From positions 186,001 through 250,000 of the forward strand of contig CAVPVD010000003.1 in NCBI GenBank assembly GCA_963709155.1: a stretch of DNA of 64,000 nucleotides, in the 5' to 3' direction. This stretch comes from Bog-159 sp963709155. GTDB lineage: Bacteria; Acidobacteriota; Terriglobia; Bryobacterales; Bryobacteraceae. This document shows positions 8,854 through 17,531 of this stretch, in pieces. A program made the translations under genes and the position numbers. The notes under the pieces were generated by a model. The model ran no database searches. It had not been told where the DNA came from and was given only the letters and a program-made list of their open reading frames with translations. The stretch's first letter is position 1, and each line of letters opens with the position of its first letter.

Positions 8854-10137
8854 ATGAAATGGCTGACAGCGTTTCTATGCGTGTGTACTATGCTTGCACA
8901 ATCGTCTTATGACTTATTGTTGAAGGGCGGCCGGGTGATCGACGGCAAGAACAAGATCGGCGAAGTCATGGACGTAGCCATTGCGGGAGGCCGGATCGCC
9001 GCGGTGGCGGCTAACATACCGGCCGAGAGAGCCGCCAAGGTGGTGGATGTGACGGGGTTGTATGTCACACCAGGGCTGATCGACATGCACGTACACGTTT
9101 ACGCCGGTACGGGCCAGCGAGGCGCTTACTGCGGCGATAACAGCGTGTATCCCGACGGCTTTACTTTCCGTACAGGAGTTACCACGGTAGCGGATGCGGG
9201 CAGTTCCGGGTGGCGCAATTTTCCGGACTTCAAAGATCGCGTGATCGATCGGGCGAAGACGCGCGTGCTAGCTTTCCTGAACATCGTAGGAAGCGGGATG
9301 GCGGGGGCGGTGGAGCAGGACGTACGCGAGATGGATGCGAAGGCGGCGGCCGAGATGGCGATGCGTTACAAGGATACGATTGTGGGCATCAAGACGGCGC
9401 ATTACGCGGGCCCGGAGTGGACGGCTGTGGAGCACGCCGTGGAGGCGGGCACGCTGGCCAATATTCCGGTGATGGTGGACTTCGGCACGTTCCGGCCGGA
9501 GCGTCCCTTTCAGGAATTGGTGCTGAAGAAACTGCGTCCGGGCGATATCTATACGCACACTTATCTCAGTTGGGTTCCGATGCTGGACGACGACGGGCGG
9601 ATCCTGCCGTATCTATTCGAAGCGCGGCGGCGCGGCGTGATTTTCGACGTGGGCCACGGCGGGGGAAGTTTTCTGTTCCGCCAGGCGGTGCCGGCGATGC
9701 GCCAGGGATTCGGGCCGGATTCGATCTCGACCGATTTGCACATCGGAAGCATGAACGCGGGGATGAAAGACATGCTCAACGTGATGTCGAAGTTTTTGAA
9801 CATGGGCATGCCGCTAGAGGAAGTGATCCTGCGTTCCACGTGGACGCCGGCGCGCGAGATTCACCACGAAGAACTGGGCAATCTTTCGGTGGGGGCCGTG
9901 GCGGATGTGGCCGTACTGCGGGTGGAGGAAGGGCACTTCGGATTTGTGGATACTTATGGGGCACGGTTGCAGGGGACACGCAGGCTGACTTGCGAGTTGA
10001 CGCTGCGCAATGGCCGGGTGGTGTGGGATTTGAATGGGATTACGCGGGAGAACTGGGACAAATTGGGTAAGTACCTGGCGCAAGGGGACGGCGCTTGGGA
10101 CGGGACGTTGGGGGGCGAGATCAGGAAGCGGAAGTAG
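8854..10137 (+). CDS. Exported amidohydrolase/deacetylase family metallohydrolase
   Basis: The protein has 427 residues with a short signal peptide (MKWLTAFLCVCTMLAQS). The amidohydrolase fold is shown by the 'GLIDMHVHVYAG' metal motif (His79, His81), a Lys (GIKTAHY) at the usual carboxylated-lysine position, 'YTHTYLSW' for the next His, and 'STDLHIG' with the late Asp. The C-terminal 'GAVADVAVLRVEEG' is the small beta domain of dihydroorotase/D-aminoacylase relatives. The substrate is unknown. It is nearly contiguous with galE and is the last gene before the virion cassette. Confidence 0.78.
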   Translation: MKWLTAFLCVCTMLAQSSYDLLLKGGRVIDGKNKIGEVMDVAIAGGRIAAVAANIPAERAAKVVDVTGLYVTPGLIDMHVHVYAGTGQRGAYCGDNSVYPDGFTFRTGVTTVADAGSSGWRNFPDFKDRVIDRAKTRVLAFLNIVGSGMAGAVEQDVREMDAKAAAEMAMRYKDTIVGIKTAHYAGPEWTAVEHAVEAGTLANIPVMVDFGTFRPERPFQELVLKKLRPGDIYTHTYLSWVPMLDDDGRILPYLFEARRRGVIFDVGHGGGSFLFRQAVPAMRQGFGPDSISTDLHIGSMNAGMKDMLNVMSKFLNMGMPLEEVILRSTWTPAREIHHEELGNLSVGAVADVAVLRVEEGHFGFVDTYGARLQGTRRLTCELTLRNGRVVWDLNGITRENWDKLGKYLAQGDGAWDGTLGGEIRKRK

Positions 10138-10162
10138 GGCTTCGCGGCCGGCAGAAAATCTC

Positions 10163-10209
10163 AAGAGGCGGGTCTGGAGACCCGCCGCAGGCGTAGACGC
10201 CTGCCCCAC
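10163..10209. repeat. Palindromic repeat upstream of the virion cassette
   Basis: The hairpins GGCGGGTCTGGAGACCCGCC and GCAGGCGTAGACGCCTGC are followed by CCCCACA, the same two-unit order as at 2605-2645 and 3492-3531. The block may end transcription from galE and the amidohydrolase before the phage-like genes start. Confidence 0.8.
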
Positions 10210-10238
10210 AGCGTGGACCTCGGTCACACGGCGAGATA

Positions 10239-10266
10239 TTTAATCCTCACGTTACAAATCTATTAG
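10239..10266 (+). promoter_or_regulatory. Possible promoter of the virion cassette
   Basis: This is the only AT-rich stretch in the 210 bases before the terminase gene. TTTAAT (10239-10244) and TATTAG (10261-10266) lie 16 bases apart, a weak match to a sigma-70-type promoter. The assignment rests on base composition and position only. Confidence 0.2.
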
Positions 10267-10347
10267 TTAGCTGGCAGCGCGGTCTATTCACGTGGAGGCG
10301 GATGTTAGCCTCAAATCGGGAACAGGCTTGCGCGAAGCCAGGGTGAG

Positions 10348-11652
10348 ATGCTTAGAAACGGATACGAGCGGCCTCTTCATCGGTTATTCGGGTACGCGCC
10401 GCTTCCTTCCCAACAGATCTTTCACGATTGCAGGTCGCGATTTAAGGGCTTCTCGGGACCGGTGGCATCGGGCAAGAGCCAAGCATTGTGTTTTGAGGCG
10501 CTCAGCCTGTCGTACATAAACCGCGGCAGGCTGGGCCTGCTCGGCGCGCCGACCTATCCGATGTTACGGGATGCCACGCAGGCGGCGTTGTTTTCACTTT
10601 TGGACAAAGAAGAGATTCCGTACCAATACAACAAGGGCGAGAACATGCTCACGCTGCAAGAGAGCGGGTCGCGAATCATCTTCCGGCCGGTGGACGACTT
10701 TGAGCGGCTGCGGGGCACCAACCTGGCGTGGTTCGGACTTGACGAGCTGACTTATTCTCCGGAGGGTGCGTGGTTACGGCTGGAGGGACGGCTGCGCGAC
10801 CCGAGCGCGAACAGACTGTGCGGGTTCGCGGCGTGGACGCCAAAAGGCTATGACTGGGTGTACCAGAAGTTTATCGCGGACCCGGTGGCAGGATACAGCG
10901 CGGTTATCGCGAAGCCGCATGAGAACAGCTATCTGCTGGACAAGGTGCCGGATTTCTACGAGCGGCTGAAGAGCAGCTACGACGACACATTTTATCAGCA
11001 GGAAGCGCTGGGTCAGTACCTAAGCTTGCAAGGGGGGCTGGTATACAGCGCATTCCGCCGCGACGAGCACGTGACTGGGTTGACGATCAACCCAAGCCTA
11101 CCGCTGTTATGGGCGCTCGATTTCAATGTGGACCCGATGTCATCGGTTGTGATTCAGATCGAGGGCGGAACAGTATGTGTACTGGCGGAAATCGTCATCC
11201 GGCACGCCAGCACACAGGAAGCGTGCGAGAGATTCGAGGAATGCTTTCCCAGCCATGGCGCGGGGGTGGTGATTTACGGGGACGCGTCGGGGAACAGCCA
11301 GCACAGTACGGGACACTCGGATTACCAGATCGTACGCGATTATTTCAGGATGAACTACGGCGCCCGAGTGACATACAAAGTGCCGAAGACAAATCCGAGC
11401 GTGCGGGAGCGGGTCATGCTGACGAATGCAAAGCTACGCTCGGCTAGCGGGGAGGCACGACTGCGGGTGGACCCGGCGTGCAAGGAGTTGATCAAGGATT
11501 TCGAGCAGGTGACATACCAGGCGGACAGCAACGCAATCGACAAGGAGAAGGATCGCCGGCGAACGCATCTATCGGACGCGCTGGGTTACCTGTTATGGCA
11601 GGAATGCAGGCCGCAACCGGGGATCGGCGAGCGCCGGGAGCGGCTGATCTGA
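10348..11652 (+). CDS. Phage terminase large subunit (TerL)
   Basis: The protein has 434 residues. The ATPase domain has a Walker A-like GPVASGKS at residues 37-44 and a Walker B/catalytic acid in 'LAWFGLDEL' (Asp132, Glu133). The RNase H-like nuclease domain keeps its acidic residues: Asp258 (WALDFNVDP), Asp312 (YGDASG) and Asp410 (HLSDALGYL). Both activities therefore look intact, so the protein could still package DNA into a prohead. I find no terminase small subunit or cos/pac determinant upstream. It is the first gene of a one-strand cassette with very short gaps; the portal gene starts 8 bases after it. Confidence 0.88.
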   Translation: MLRNGYERPLHRLFGYAPLPSQQIFHDCRSRFKGFSGPVASGKSQALCFEALSLSYINRGRLGLLGAPTYPMLRDATQAALFSLLDKEEIPYQYNKGENMLTLQESGSRIIFRPVDDFERLRGTNLAWFGLDELTYSPEGAWLRLEGRLRDPSANRLCGFAAWTPKGYDWVYQKFIADPVAGYSAVIAKPHENSYLLDKVPDFYERLKSSYDDTFYQQEALGQYLSLQGGLVYSAFRRDEHVTGLTINPSLPLLWALDFNVDPMSSVVIQIEGGTVCVLAEIVIRHASTQEACERFEECFPSHGAGVVIYGDASGNSQHSTGHSDYQIVRDYFRMNYGARVTYKVPKTNPSVRERVMLTNAKLRSASGEARLRVDPACKELIKDFEQVTYQADSNAIDKEKDRRRTHLSDALGYLLWQECRPQPGIGERRERLI

Positions 11653-11659
11653 GGAGCAG

Positions 11660-13030
11660 ATGGTAAACATCGACCGGGAGCACCCTGAATACACCGCCAA
11701 GAAGGCGATGTGGAAAAAATACCGGGATCTTTACGCCGGCGGCGAGCAGATGCGGGAGAACGCATTTGAGTACTTAGTCCGGCGGCATAAAGAGCCGCAC
11801 GAGATCTTCGCGGAGCGGTTGAGCCGAGTATTCTATGAGAATTATATCGGCTCGATCGTGGACTGGTACGCCGCTACGCTGATGCGGCGCGAAGCGGCAC
11901 TGATTTTCGATGGCAGCGACGAGGCGGCCAAAGAGTTTTACAACGCATTTGCGGAGGACTGCGACCTGAAAGGGACATCGATCGCCGAGTTCTTCCGGCA
12001 GCGGATCGTGCAAACGCTGGTGCAGGGCCGCAGCTATATCGTGGTGGATTTTCCGCGGTCGGCGGTTTCAGCCAGTAACCGCGCGGAAGAAGATGCCGTG
12101 GGGCGGTCGCGGGCATACCTGGTGGATTACTCGCCGGAAGAAGTTATCAACTGGAGCTACGACGATCGCGGAGGGTTGGAATGGGCGGTGATCCGGACGT
12201 CGTCGCTGCGTAAGTCGAAAGTAACGGAGAGCGAATGGGCGCGAGAGAACCGGTGGATCTACTACGACCGGCAGAACTATCAAGTGTACCAGCAACTGAA
12301 GAACCAGGAAATCCGGCTGGTGGACGAGGGGCTGCATGGGCTGGCGGGGCAGAGCCGCGTACCGATCTTCGAATTGCGAGTGACCGAGGGGCTGTGGCTG
12401 ATGAACAAGTCGGCGCTGCTGCAGTTAGAACACTTCAACAAGTCGAACGCGCTTTCGTGGGCGCTGACGATGGGGCTGTTTGCATCGCCGGTGATTTATT
12501 CCGAACGGGAGTGGAACCAGATTGTGGGGGAATCCTACTTCATCCAACTGGCGCCGGGGGACCGGTTCGGGTGGGCAGAGCCGGAGGGAAAAGTATACCA
12601 AATCGCGGCCGATAATCTGATTCAGCTCAAGGACGAGATATACAGGGTGTGCTACCTGATCACGCACGCGGCGGGGTCGGAATCTTCCGGGCAGCACCAA
12701 TCGGGCGCCAGCAAGCAGCGCGATTTCAGCATTACGCAGGAGGTGCTGCGGGCTTACGGCGACGCGGTGAAGCAAAGCATGAAACAGATTCTGCGAGCGA
12801 TTGCGACGGCGCGGCAGGACAACATCGCGATCGATGTTTCGGGGCTAGACGAGTTCGACATCGCGGATTTCAGCAATGAACTGGACGACGCGCAGAAGCT
12901 ACTAAGCCTGGGAATCCAATCGGAGACGTTGAAGAAGCAGGTCTTCAAGAAACTGGCGTTCAAGTTTCTTTCAGACGTGCGGCAGGAAATCAAGACGCAG
13001 ATTGCGGAAGAGATCGAGGCGCAGAGCTGA
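11660..13030 (+). CDS. Phage portal protein (DUF4055-like)
   Basis: The protein has 456 residues and directly follows the terminase, as portal genes do. It contains 'ENYIGSIVDWYAATLMRRE', 'FFRQRIVQTLVQGRSYIVVDFP' and 'NKSNALSWALTMGLFASPVIY', with a late alpha-helical segment (YRVCYLITHAAGSESSGQHQSGASKQRDFS). This is the pattern of DUF4055-type portals, which form the dodecameric DNA channel at one capsid vertex. GAGGAGC lies before the ATG as ribosome site. The identification rests on family resemblance plus gene order. Confidence 0.8.
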   Translation: MVNIDREHPEYTAKKAMWKKYRDLYAGGEQMRENAFEYLVRRHKEPHEIFAERLSRVFYENYIGSIVDWYAATLMRREAALIFDGSDEAAKEFYNAFAEDCDLKGTSIAEFFRQRIVQTLVQGRSYIVVDFPRSAVSASNRAEEDAVGRSRAYLVDYSPEEVINWSYDDRGGLEWAVIRTSSLRKSKVTESEWARENRWIYYDRQNYQVYQQLKNQEIRLVDEGLHGLAGQSRVPIFELRVTEGLWLMNKSALLQLEHFNKSNALSWALTMGLFASPVIYSEREWNQIVGESYFIQLAPGDRFGWAEPEGKVYQIAADNLIQLKDEIYRVCYLITHAAGSESSGQHQSGASKQRDFSITQEVLRAYGDAVKQSMKQILRAIATARQDNIAIDVSGLDEFDIADFSNELDDAQKLLSLGIQSETLKKQVFKKLAFKFLSDVRQEIKTQIAEEIEAQS

Positions 13031-13056
13031 ATCGCGGCTCGGGGAGAAGGGGCGTT

Positions 13057-13608
13057 ATGGAAGACACAGACGTGCAAGCGATCGTGAAGCAGGCCATACA
13101 GGAGTTCTTGCAGGAGCAGCAGGCGAAGAGCGAGCCGGCCTACAAGACGGAACTTGTGGAGGAACGCAAGCGCCGTGAACAACTGGAGCGCCGGCTGAAC
13201 GAGGTAGAAGAAGAGAGCAAGCGGAGCCGGCAGGCGGCGGAACAAGCCGAGAGGAGCGCGGCCATACGGGCCGAACTGCAACGCCTGGGCGTGGCTAAAG
13301 TGGACCTGGCTTACCGGGCGGTACACGAGGGTGTGTATCGTACGGAGGATGGGCGGCTGCTGGCCCACGGCGAAGATGGCGAAGTGGGGCTGAAGGAGTA
13401 CCTGACCAACTTTGTCAGTGAGAATCCGGAGTTTCTACCGGCGAGGATATCCGGAGGGTCGGGGATCACAGCGGCACACAAGGCGCCACGGGAAGGCACG
13501 GAGAGCGTGGATATAGACCGGATCCGGCCGGGCATGAGCGCGGAAGAGATGGAACGGGTGCGGAAAGAGATTCTACGAGTAGCTTCGCAGAACTTACGCG
13601 GTATCTAG
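13057..13608 (+). CDS. Scaffold-like coiled-coil protein
   Basis: The protein has 183 residues with a strongly charged, heptad-like helix at residues ~30-70 (EERKRREQLERRLNEVEEE...). A small region around 'LGVAKVDLAYRAVHEGVYRTEDG' and a helical tail follow. Its size, coiled coil and position between portal and coat gene fit capsid scaffolding proteins. There is no protease domain, and no separate prohead protease in the cassette. If scaffolding is its role, maturation must work without a visible protease or use one encoded elsewhere. Confidence 0.62.
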   Translation: MEDTDVQAIVKQAIQEFLQEQQAKSEPAYKTELVEERKRREQLERRLNEVEEESKRSRQAAEQAERSAAIRAELQRLGVAKVDLAYRAVHEGVYRTEDGRLLAHGEDGEVGLKEYLTNFVSENPEFLPARISGGSGITAAHKAPREGTESVDIDRIRPGMSAEEMERVRKEILRVASQNLRGI

Positions 13609-13615
13609 AGGGGAA

Positions 13616-13658
13616 AAGCCGGCTAAAAGCCGGCTGCGGGCAGGATTGCCCGCTCCAC
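13616..13658. repeat. Host palindromic repeat between scaffold and coat genes
   Basis: The units AGCCGGCTAAAAGCCGGCT and GCGGGCAGGATTGCCCGC are followed by TCCACA. This is the same two-unit repeat as at 6720-6763, outside the cassette. It fills the only sizeable gap (about 100 bases) among the head genes. In the transcript it could fold as a double hairpin upstream of the coat gene. Confidence 0.8.
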
Positions 13659-13711
13659 ATACGCAGCAACGACAGGCAGTAATGCCTGATTTCAATCGAG
13701 AGAGGCAAGAA

Positions 13712-14623
13712 ATGGCGACAATTACTTCAGCTAACGTGGCCAGCGCGATCGTAAAGCTGGTAGCGGCAGACGCATTGCCCGCGCTGGTCGGGAACCTGGT
13801 GATGGGTAACCTGGTGAACCGCGACTATGAACCGGTCCTGGCGCAGGCCGGGGATACGGTGAACATCCCGATTCCTCCGGTGCTGGTAGCCAACAACATC
13901 GCGGAAGGCGGGCAAGTGCAGCCGCAGAATCCGAATTTGGGGAATGCGCAGATTGTCTTGAACACACACGCCGAGGCTACGTTCCAGATTCCGGACGTGA
14001 CCAAGGTGCTGGCGGTTCCGGACTTACTCCAGGTCTACATGCAACCGGCGGTGGTGGCGATCGCGGAGAGCATCGAGACAAGCCTGCTGAACCTGTTTGC
14101 CGGGTTGACGGCAAACACGCCGGTGGGCACACCGGGGACGCCGCTGGTGGAAGCGGTGATCGATCAGGCGGAGAGCGCACTGTTCTCGGCCAAGGTTCCG
14201 CCGTCGGAACCGAAGTACATGGTGGTGGACGCCGCAACTTACTCGGCACTGAGGCAAATCGACCGATTCAGCGAATTCCAGACAGCGGGCGAGGCGGGTT
14301 TGCGGGCCTTGATCGACGGAGCGGTGGGAAAGATCAAGGACTTCTTCGTGATGCGGTCGCAGTATGTGGCGCATACGGGCAGTTCACCGCTGACAACGCA
14401 TAACCTGGCGTTCACAAAGCCGGCGATCGGTCTGGTGATACGGCGGCTGCCGCAGCCTTTGTACGGAACGGGCGCCGTGGCGCACTACGCGGAGATGGGC
14501 AACTTCGGCATGCGAGTGGTGATGAGCTACCAGCCGAACACATTGGCCCAGCAATTCACGGTGGACGTGCTGTATGGGTGCGCGGTAATCCGGAACAACT
14601 TCGGCGTACAAGTGAACTCATAG
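13712..14623 (+). CDS. Major capsid (coat) protein, P22-coat-like
   Basis: The protein has 303 residues starting at ATG 13712 (MATITSANVASAIVKLVAADALPALVGNLVMGNLVNRD). In-frame starts at 13646 and 13682 would add residues partly encoded by the repeat, so I reject them. The pattern 'AQAGDTVNIPIPP', 'NTHAEATFQIPDVTKVLAVPDLLQVYMQPAV', 'YMVVDAATYSAL' and 'VVMSYQPNTLAQQFTVDVLYG' matches coat proteins of the P22 coat branch of the HK97 fold. It should form the capsid shell. It is the expected next gene after the scaffold. Confidence 0.82.
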   Translation: MATITSANVASAIVKLVAADALPALVGNLVMGNLVNRDYEPVLAQAGDTVNIPIPPVLVANNIAEGGQVQPQNPNLGNAQIVLNTHAEATFQIPDVTKVLAVPDLLQVYMQPAVVAIAESIETSLLNLFAGLTANTPVGTPGTPLVEAVIDQAESALFSAKVPPSEPKYMVVDAATYSALRQIDRFSEFQTAGEAGLRALIDGAVGKIKDFFVMRSQYVAHTGSSPLTTHNLAFTKPAIGLVIRRLPQPLYGTGAVAHYAEMGNFGMRVVMSYQPNTLAQQFTVDVLYGCAVIRNNFGVQVNS

Positions 14624-14665
14624 CGAACGGCGAAGTGCGGAACGCAGGCGCGGGACGAATCGCAG

Positions 14666-14686
14666 GGGGCCGGGAAGGCCGGCCCC
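14666..14686. repeat. Hairpin between coat gene and next gene
   Basis: GGGGCCGG and CCGGCCCC pair as a perfect 8-bp stem around a 5-base loop, followed by ACA. It resembles the GC-rich units of the host repeat family, is again in a gap of the virion cassette, and may limit read-through from the coat gene. Confidence 0.6.
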
Positions 14687-14701
14687 ACAAGGGTGAACAG
14701 C

Positions 14702-15028
14702 ATGGATTTACAAGTCTATTACAAAAAGATTCGGACGATGGAGGAGAGCCTCAAAGATCCAGCGATCGTGCTGGTCAGCCTGGAAACTCCGGATGGCGGG
14801 CGAGAAGGAGTGCGCACCGAAGTTCCGCGGCGGATTGCGGCGCGGATGGTTGTAGAAGGCAGCGCGCGCCTGGCGACTGCCGATGAGGCGCGGGAGTTTC
14901 AAGAGCAAAAAGTGGAGGGCAAGCGGCAAGCGGAGCAACTGGCGGCGGCATCGCGCATGCAGTTCGCCGTGATTTCGCCGAATGAACTGCGCCGGCTCAA
15001 GAGCGGAGCGCAGGCGGGTAAGGACTAG
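14702..15028 (+). CDS. Small virion-cassette protein of unknown function
   Basis: The protein has 108 residues from ATG 14702. It contains a short beta-like N-terminal part (YYKKIRTMEESLKDPAIVLVSLETPDGGREGV) and a charged helical tail (REFQEQKVEGKRQAEQLAAA). The position after the coat gene suggests a head accessory, decoration or connector protein, but no fold is recognisable. A GTG nine bases upstream is an alternative start. Confidence 0.55.
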   Translation: MDLQVYYKKIRTMEESLKDPAIVLVSLETPDGGREGVRTEVPRRIAARMVVEGSARLATADEAREFQEQKVEGKRQAEQLAAASRMQFAVISPNELRRLKSGAQAGKD

Positions 15029-15040
15029 GCGGCGGCATCG

Positions 15041-15805
15041 ATGGCGCTATTCATAGACGGCGTATCGACCATCCAGAATCTGGCGGCACAGGACAGTTCC
15101 GTCCTGGGCACGGCGCAGACCGAGAACATCGATCTCAGCACCAAGCTTGCCCTGGCGCTTGAACAACTGGGGATTGAACTGACTACGCTCATCGAGCGAA
15201 GCCACGCGTGCGGGTGGCAGTTCCGGCTGCAACCGAACCCGCAGTTGAACAATATTGTGGTGACGCCGGCGCTGCAATTCTGGCATGTATTCCAGACGCT
15301 GGCGCTGGCCTTTCAGGACGCTTACTTCAATCAATTGAACGACAGGTATAAAGGTAAGCGCGACCAATTCCAGCAACTCGCGAAGTGGGCCATGGAGAAG
15401 CTGATCCAGACCGGACTGGGGATCGCTACGGATCCGATTCCGCAGGCGTCCGCACCGCAACTTACTTCGATTGCGGGCGGTGAAGAGGCCGCGACCTACT
15501 GTGCGAGCGTATCGTGGCTGAACGCGGAGGGCCAAGAAAGCCAAGCGAGCAACCCGAGCACGCTGATGGTGGCGGCGGGAAACGCGCTGGTAGTCCAGCC
15601 CGTCGCGCAACCCACGAATGCGGCGGCATGGAATGTCTACGTGGGGCTATCGCCGTCGGCGATGGTGTTACAGAATCCGCTGGGCCTGGCGCTCGACCAG
15701 GTATGGGTACAAGCGGGTCCGGTAACCACGGCGGGGCGATCGCCGGGAAACGGGCAGGGACCTAGCTACCTGATGGCGCTACCGAGATTGATGCAGAGGG
15801 GTTAG
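15041..15805 (+). CDS. Putative head-tail connector with C-terminal Ig/FN3-like domain
   Basis: The protein has 254 residues. The helical N-terminal half (LSTKLALALEQLGIELTTLIER, FWHVFQTLALAFQDAYFNQLND) fits an adaptor or connector. The C-terminal half (ATYCASVSWLNAEGQESQASNPS...AAAWNVYVGLSP) is an Ig/FN3-like domain. The 'NVYVG' strand pattern returns as 'NVYRG' in the tail hub protein encoded at 19942. The position between coat and tail genes supports a connector role, although no family was certain. Confidence 0.5.
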   Translation: MALFIDGVSTIQNLAAQDSSVLGTAQTENIDLSTKLALALEQLGIELTTLIERSHACGWQFRLQPNPQLNNIVVTPALQFWHVFQTLALAFQDAYFNQLNDRYKGKRDQFQQLAKWAMEKLIQTGLGIATDPIPQASAPQLTSIAGGEEAATYCASVSWLNAEGQESQASNPSTLMVAAGNALVVQPVAQPTNAAAWNVYVGLSPSAMVLQNPLGLALDQVWVQAGPVTTAGRSPGNGQGPSYLMALPRLMQRG

Positions 15806-15808
15806 ACA

Positions 15809-16303
15809 ATGGCATGGGTTGGGAGCACCGTAACGGCGCGGGTGGTGACGCTTCTTAGCGCGCCGGAAGGTTTGAATGCCTCCGTGGCGACGTTGGCGCA
15901 GGCGGCGAACGCCATCCTGGCGCCGGTCGGAGAGAACCAGCTTCTGGCGCAAAACGTTTCGATCGAGTTGGCGGAACGCAGCACAGACGTGCAATATCCG
16001 ACTGTCAGTGTGTACTGCGAGAAGATCGTGAACCAGCTTAAGGAGAAGTTCAGGAACTTCTCGGGCAAAGCGGGGATGGCGGTGGAAGTGCGAGTCTCAC
16101 AGGACCGGCTATGCGGAATCGAGCAGCAACTTCAGATGTACGTGGATGCCGTAACGCAGGTGCTGGATCAAAACCGTGGCGATTGGGGCGAAGGGATGTA
16201 CTACGTGGGATGCTATGAAGCCGTTATTGGGCCGGTGAAGAACGGCGGTCAGAACTTTATTCAAGCCGGGAAGGTCACCTTCGAGGTGGGAGTGAGCGAC
16301 TAA
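15809..16303 (+). CDS. Putative tail terminator/neck protein
   Basis: The protein has 164 residues and starts 3 bases after the previous stop. A helical N-terminus (SVATLAQAANAILAPVGE) precedes alternating strands and helices (YPTVSVYCEKIVNQLKEKF, MAVEVRVSQDR, GKVTFEVGVSD). Size and position directly before the tail tube gene match tail terminator (tail completion) proteins, which cap the tube and join it to the head. The assignment is mainly by gene order. Confidence 0.5.
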   Translation: MAWVGSTVTARVVTLLSAPEGLNASVATLAQAANAILAPVGENQLLAQNVSIELAERSTDVQYPTVSVYCEKIVNQLKEKFRNFSGKAGMAVEVRVSQDRLCGIEQQLQMYVDAVTQVLDQNRGDWGEGMYYVGCYEAVIGPVKNGGQNFIQAGKVTFEVGVSD

Positions 16304-16308
16304 GCCTT

Positions 16309-17481
16309 ATGTCATCGTATATTTCATCCAATGCGAACCGTTTCTACACGGGGCTCGAGAGCAGCTACGGACAGACGCCGGCGATCACGGCCGGGAACCG
16401 GTTTCCGGCGGTAAAGCTGACGGCTAAGAACCAGTTAGAAAAGGCCGACCGGCGGGACAAAACGGGAAGCCGGACGTTCGTAGGAATACCGGCGGGTTTA
16501 CGGCGCACGACGAGTTTCGACCTGACCACTTACATGACGAGCTGGGCGGGACAGAATACGGGGCCATCGTACGGTCCACTCTTTCAGGCGAGCATGGGCG
16601 CTCAGCCGAGAATGTACGGGGGAGGGGCGGTGGCGGCGGGCGCGAGCGCCAGTACGGTGGTGTTCGCAGGGCCGCACGGGTTGGTTGTGGGCCAAGGCGT
16701 GTCATGCAACGGCGAGATGCGGTTTGTCACGGCTATCGCGAGCGAGACGGCCGTGCAGGTAAACGCGCCTTTCTCCAGCGCGCCGGCGGCGGGGACGGAA
16801 ATCGCGCCGAGTGTCTCCTATTTTCCGGCGACCGAATTGCCCAGTGTCAGTCTGTTCGACTACTGGGATCCGTACACCGCGCTGCAACGAATTCTGTGCG
16901 GCGCCGCGGTTGACCGGATGACCATCAAGGTGAATGGCGATTTTCATACGTTCGAGTTCGAAGGTATGGCGCAAGACCTGCTTGACAATTCCAGTTTCGA
17001 AGGGGGGATGGGAGGTATGAGTGCCTTCCCCATAGAGCCTGCCCTGGGAGCGTTCGACTACGCGATTGTGCCGGGTAACATGGGCGAGGCGTGGCTGGGC
17101 AGTACGCCCGGGCAGTTCTACACGATTACGAGCGGGACGTTTCAATTAGACAACAGCCTGGATATGCGGTCGAAGGAGTTCGGGAGCAACCTGCCGCTGG
17201 CCATCGCGCCCGGGCCGAGGTCAGTGACAGCGGCGTTCAGCCTTTACGAACTGGACGACGCGGCCACGCAGGGCCTGTACCAGGCGGCCCGGCGCCAGTC
17301 GCCGGTCAGCTTGATGTTTCAACTGGGTCAGCAGACCGGGCAAGTGATGGGCGTCTACATGATGAGCGTGGTGCCGGTAGTGCCGGAGTTCGACGACGGC
17401 GATAACCGGCTGCAATGGAAATTCCAAGGGTCGAAGGCGCAGGGGACGGCGGACAACGAGATCGTGGTGGCATTCGGGTAG
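16309..17481 (+). CDS. Major tail tube protein with inserted domain
   Basis: The protein has 390 residues. The N-terminal part (SSYGQTPAITAGNRFPAVKLTAKNQLEKADRRDKTGSRTF) and the later beta-rich part (MTIKVNGDFHTFEFEGMAQDLLDNSSF, LDMRSKEFGSNLPLAIAPGPRSVTAAFSLYE) fit siphovirus tail tubes. Residues ~105-150 (AASTVVFAGPHGLVVGQGVSCNGEMRFVTAI) look like an inserted small beta domain that may sit on the outside of the tube. It lies just before the tail chaperone gene, which is the usual order. There is no contractile sheath gene, so the tail would be non-contractile. Confidence 0.66.
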   Translation: MSSYISSNANRFYTGLESSYGQTPAITAGNRFPAVKLTAKNQLEKADRRDKTGSRTFVGIPAGLRRTTSFDLTTYMTSWAGQNTGPSYGPLFQASMGAQPRMYGGGAVAAGASASTVVFAGPHGLVVGQGVSCNGEMRFVTAIASETAVQVNAPFSSAPAAGTEIAPSVSYFPATELPSVSLFDYWDPYTALQRILCGAAVDRMTIKVNGDFHTFEFEGMAQDLLDNSSFEGGMGGMSAFPIEPALGAFDYAIVPGNMGEAWLGSTPGQFYTITSGTFQLDNSLDMRSKEFGSNLPLAIAPGPRSVTAAFSLYELDDAATQGLYQAARRQSPVSLMFQLGQQTGQVMGVYMMSVVPVVPEFDDGDNRLQWKFQGSKAQGTADNEIVVAFG

Positions 17482-17487
17482 TCGAAC

Positions 17488-17508
17488 GGCGGGCTAAAAG
17501 CCGGCTGT
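17488..17508. repeat. Host palindromic unit between tail tube and chaperone genes
   Basis: GGCGGGCTAAAAGCCGGCT is one unit of the host repeat family (compare 6720 and 13616), here with one mismatch in the stem. It lies in the ~50-base gap between the tail tube and chaperone genes. Confidence 0.6.
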
Positions 17509-17531
17509 CCAGTTCTCAATAGCTGAGGCGG

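Noticed and set aside
10292..10519. Open frame just before the terminase that could be a terminase small subunit
   Set aside because: No helix-turn-helix pattern, it overlaps the start of TerL in another frame, and its codon use is unlike the neighbours.
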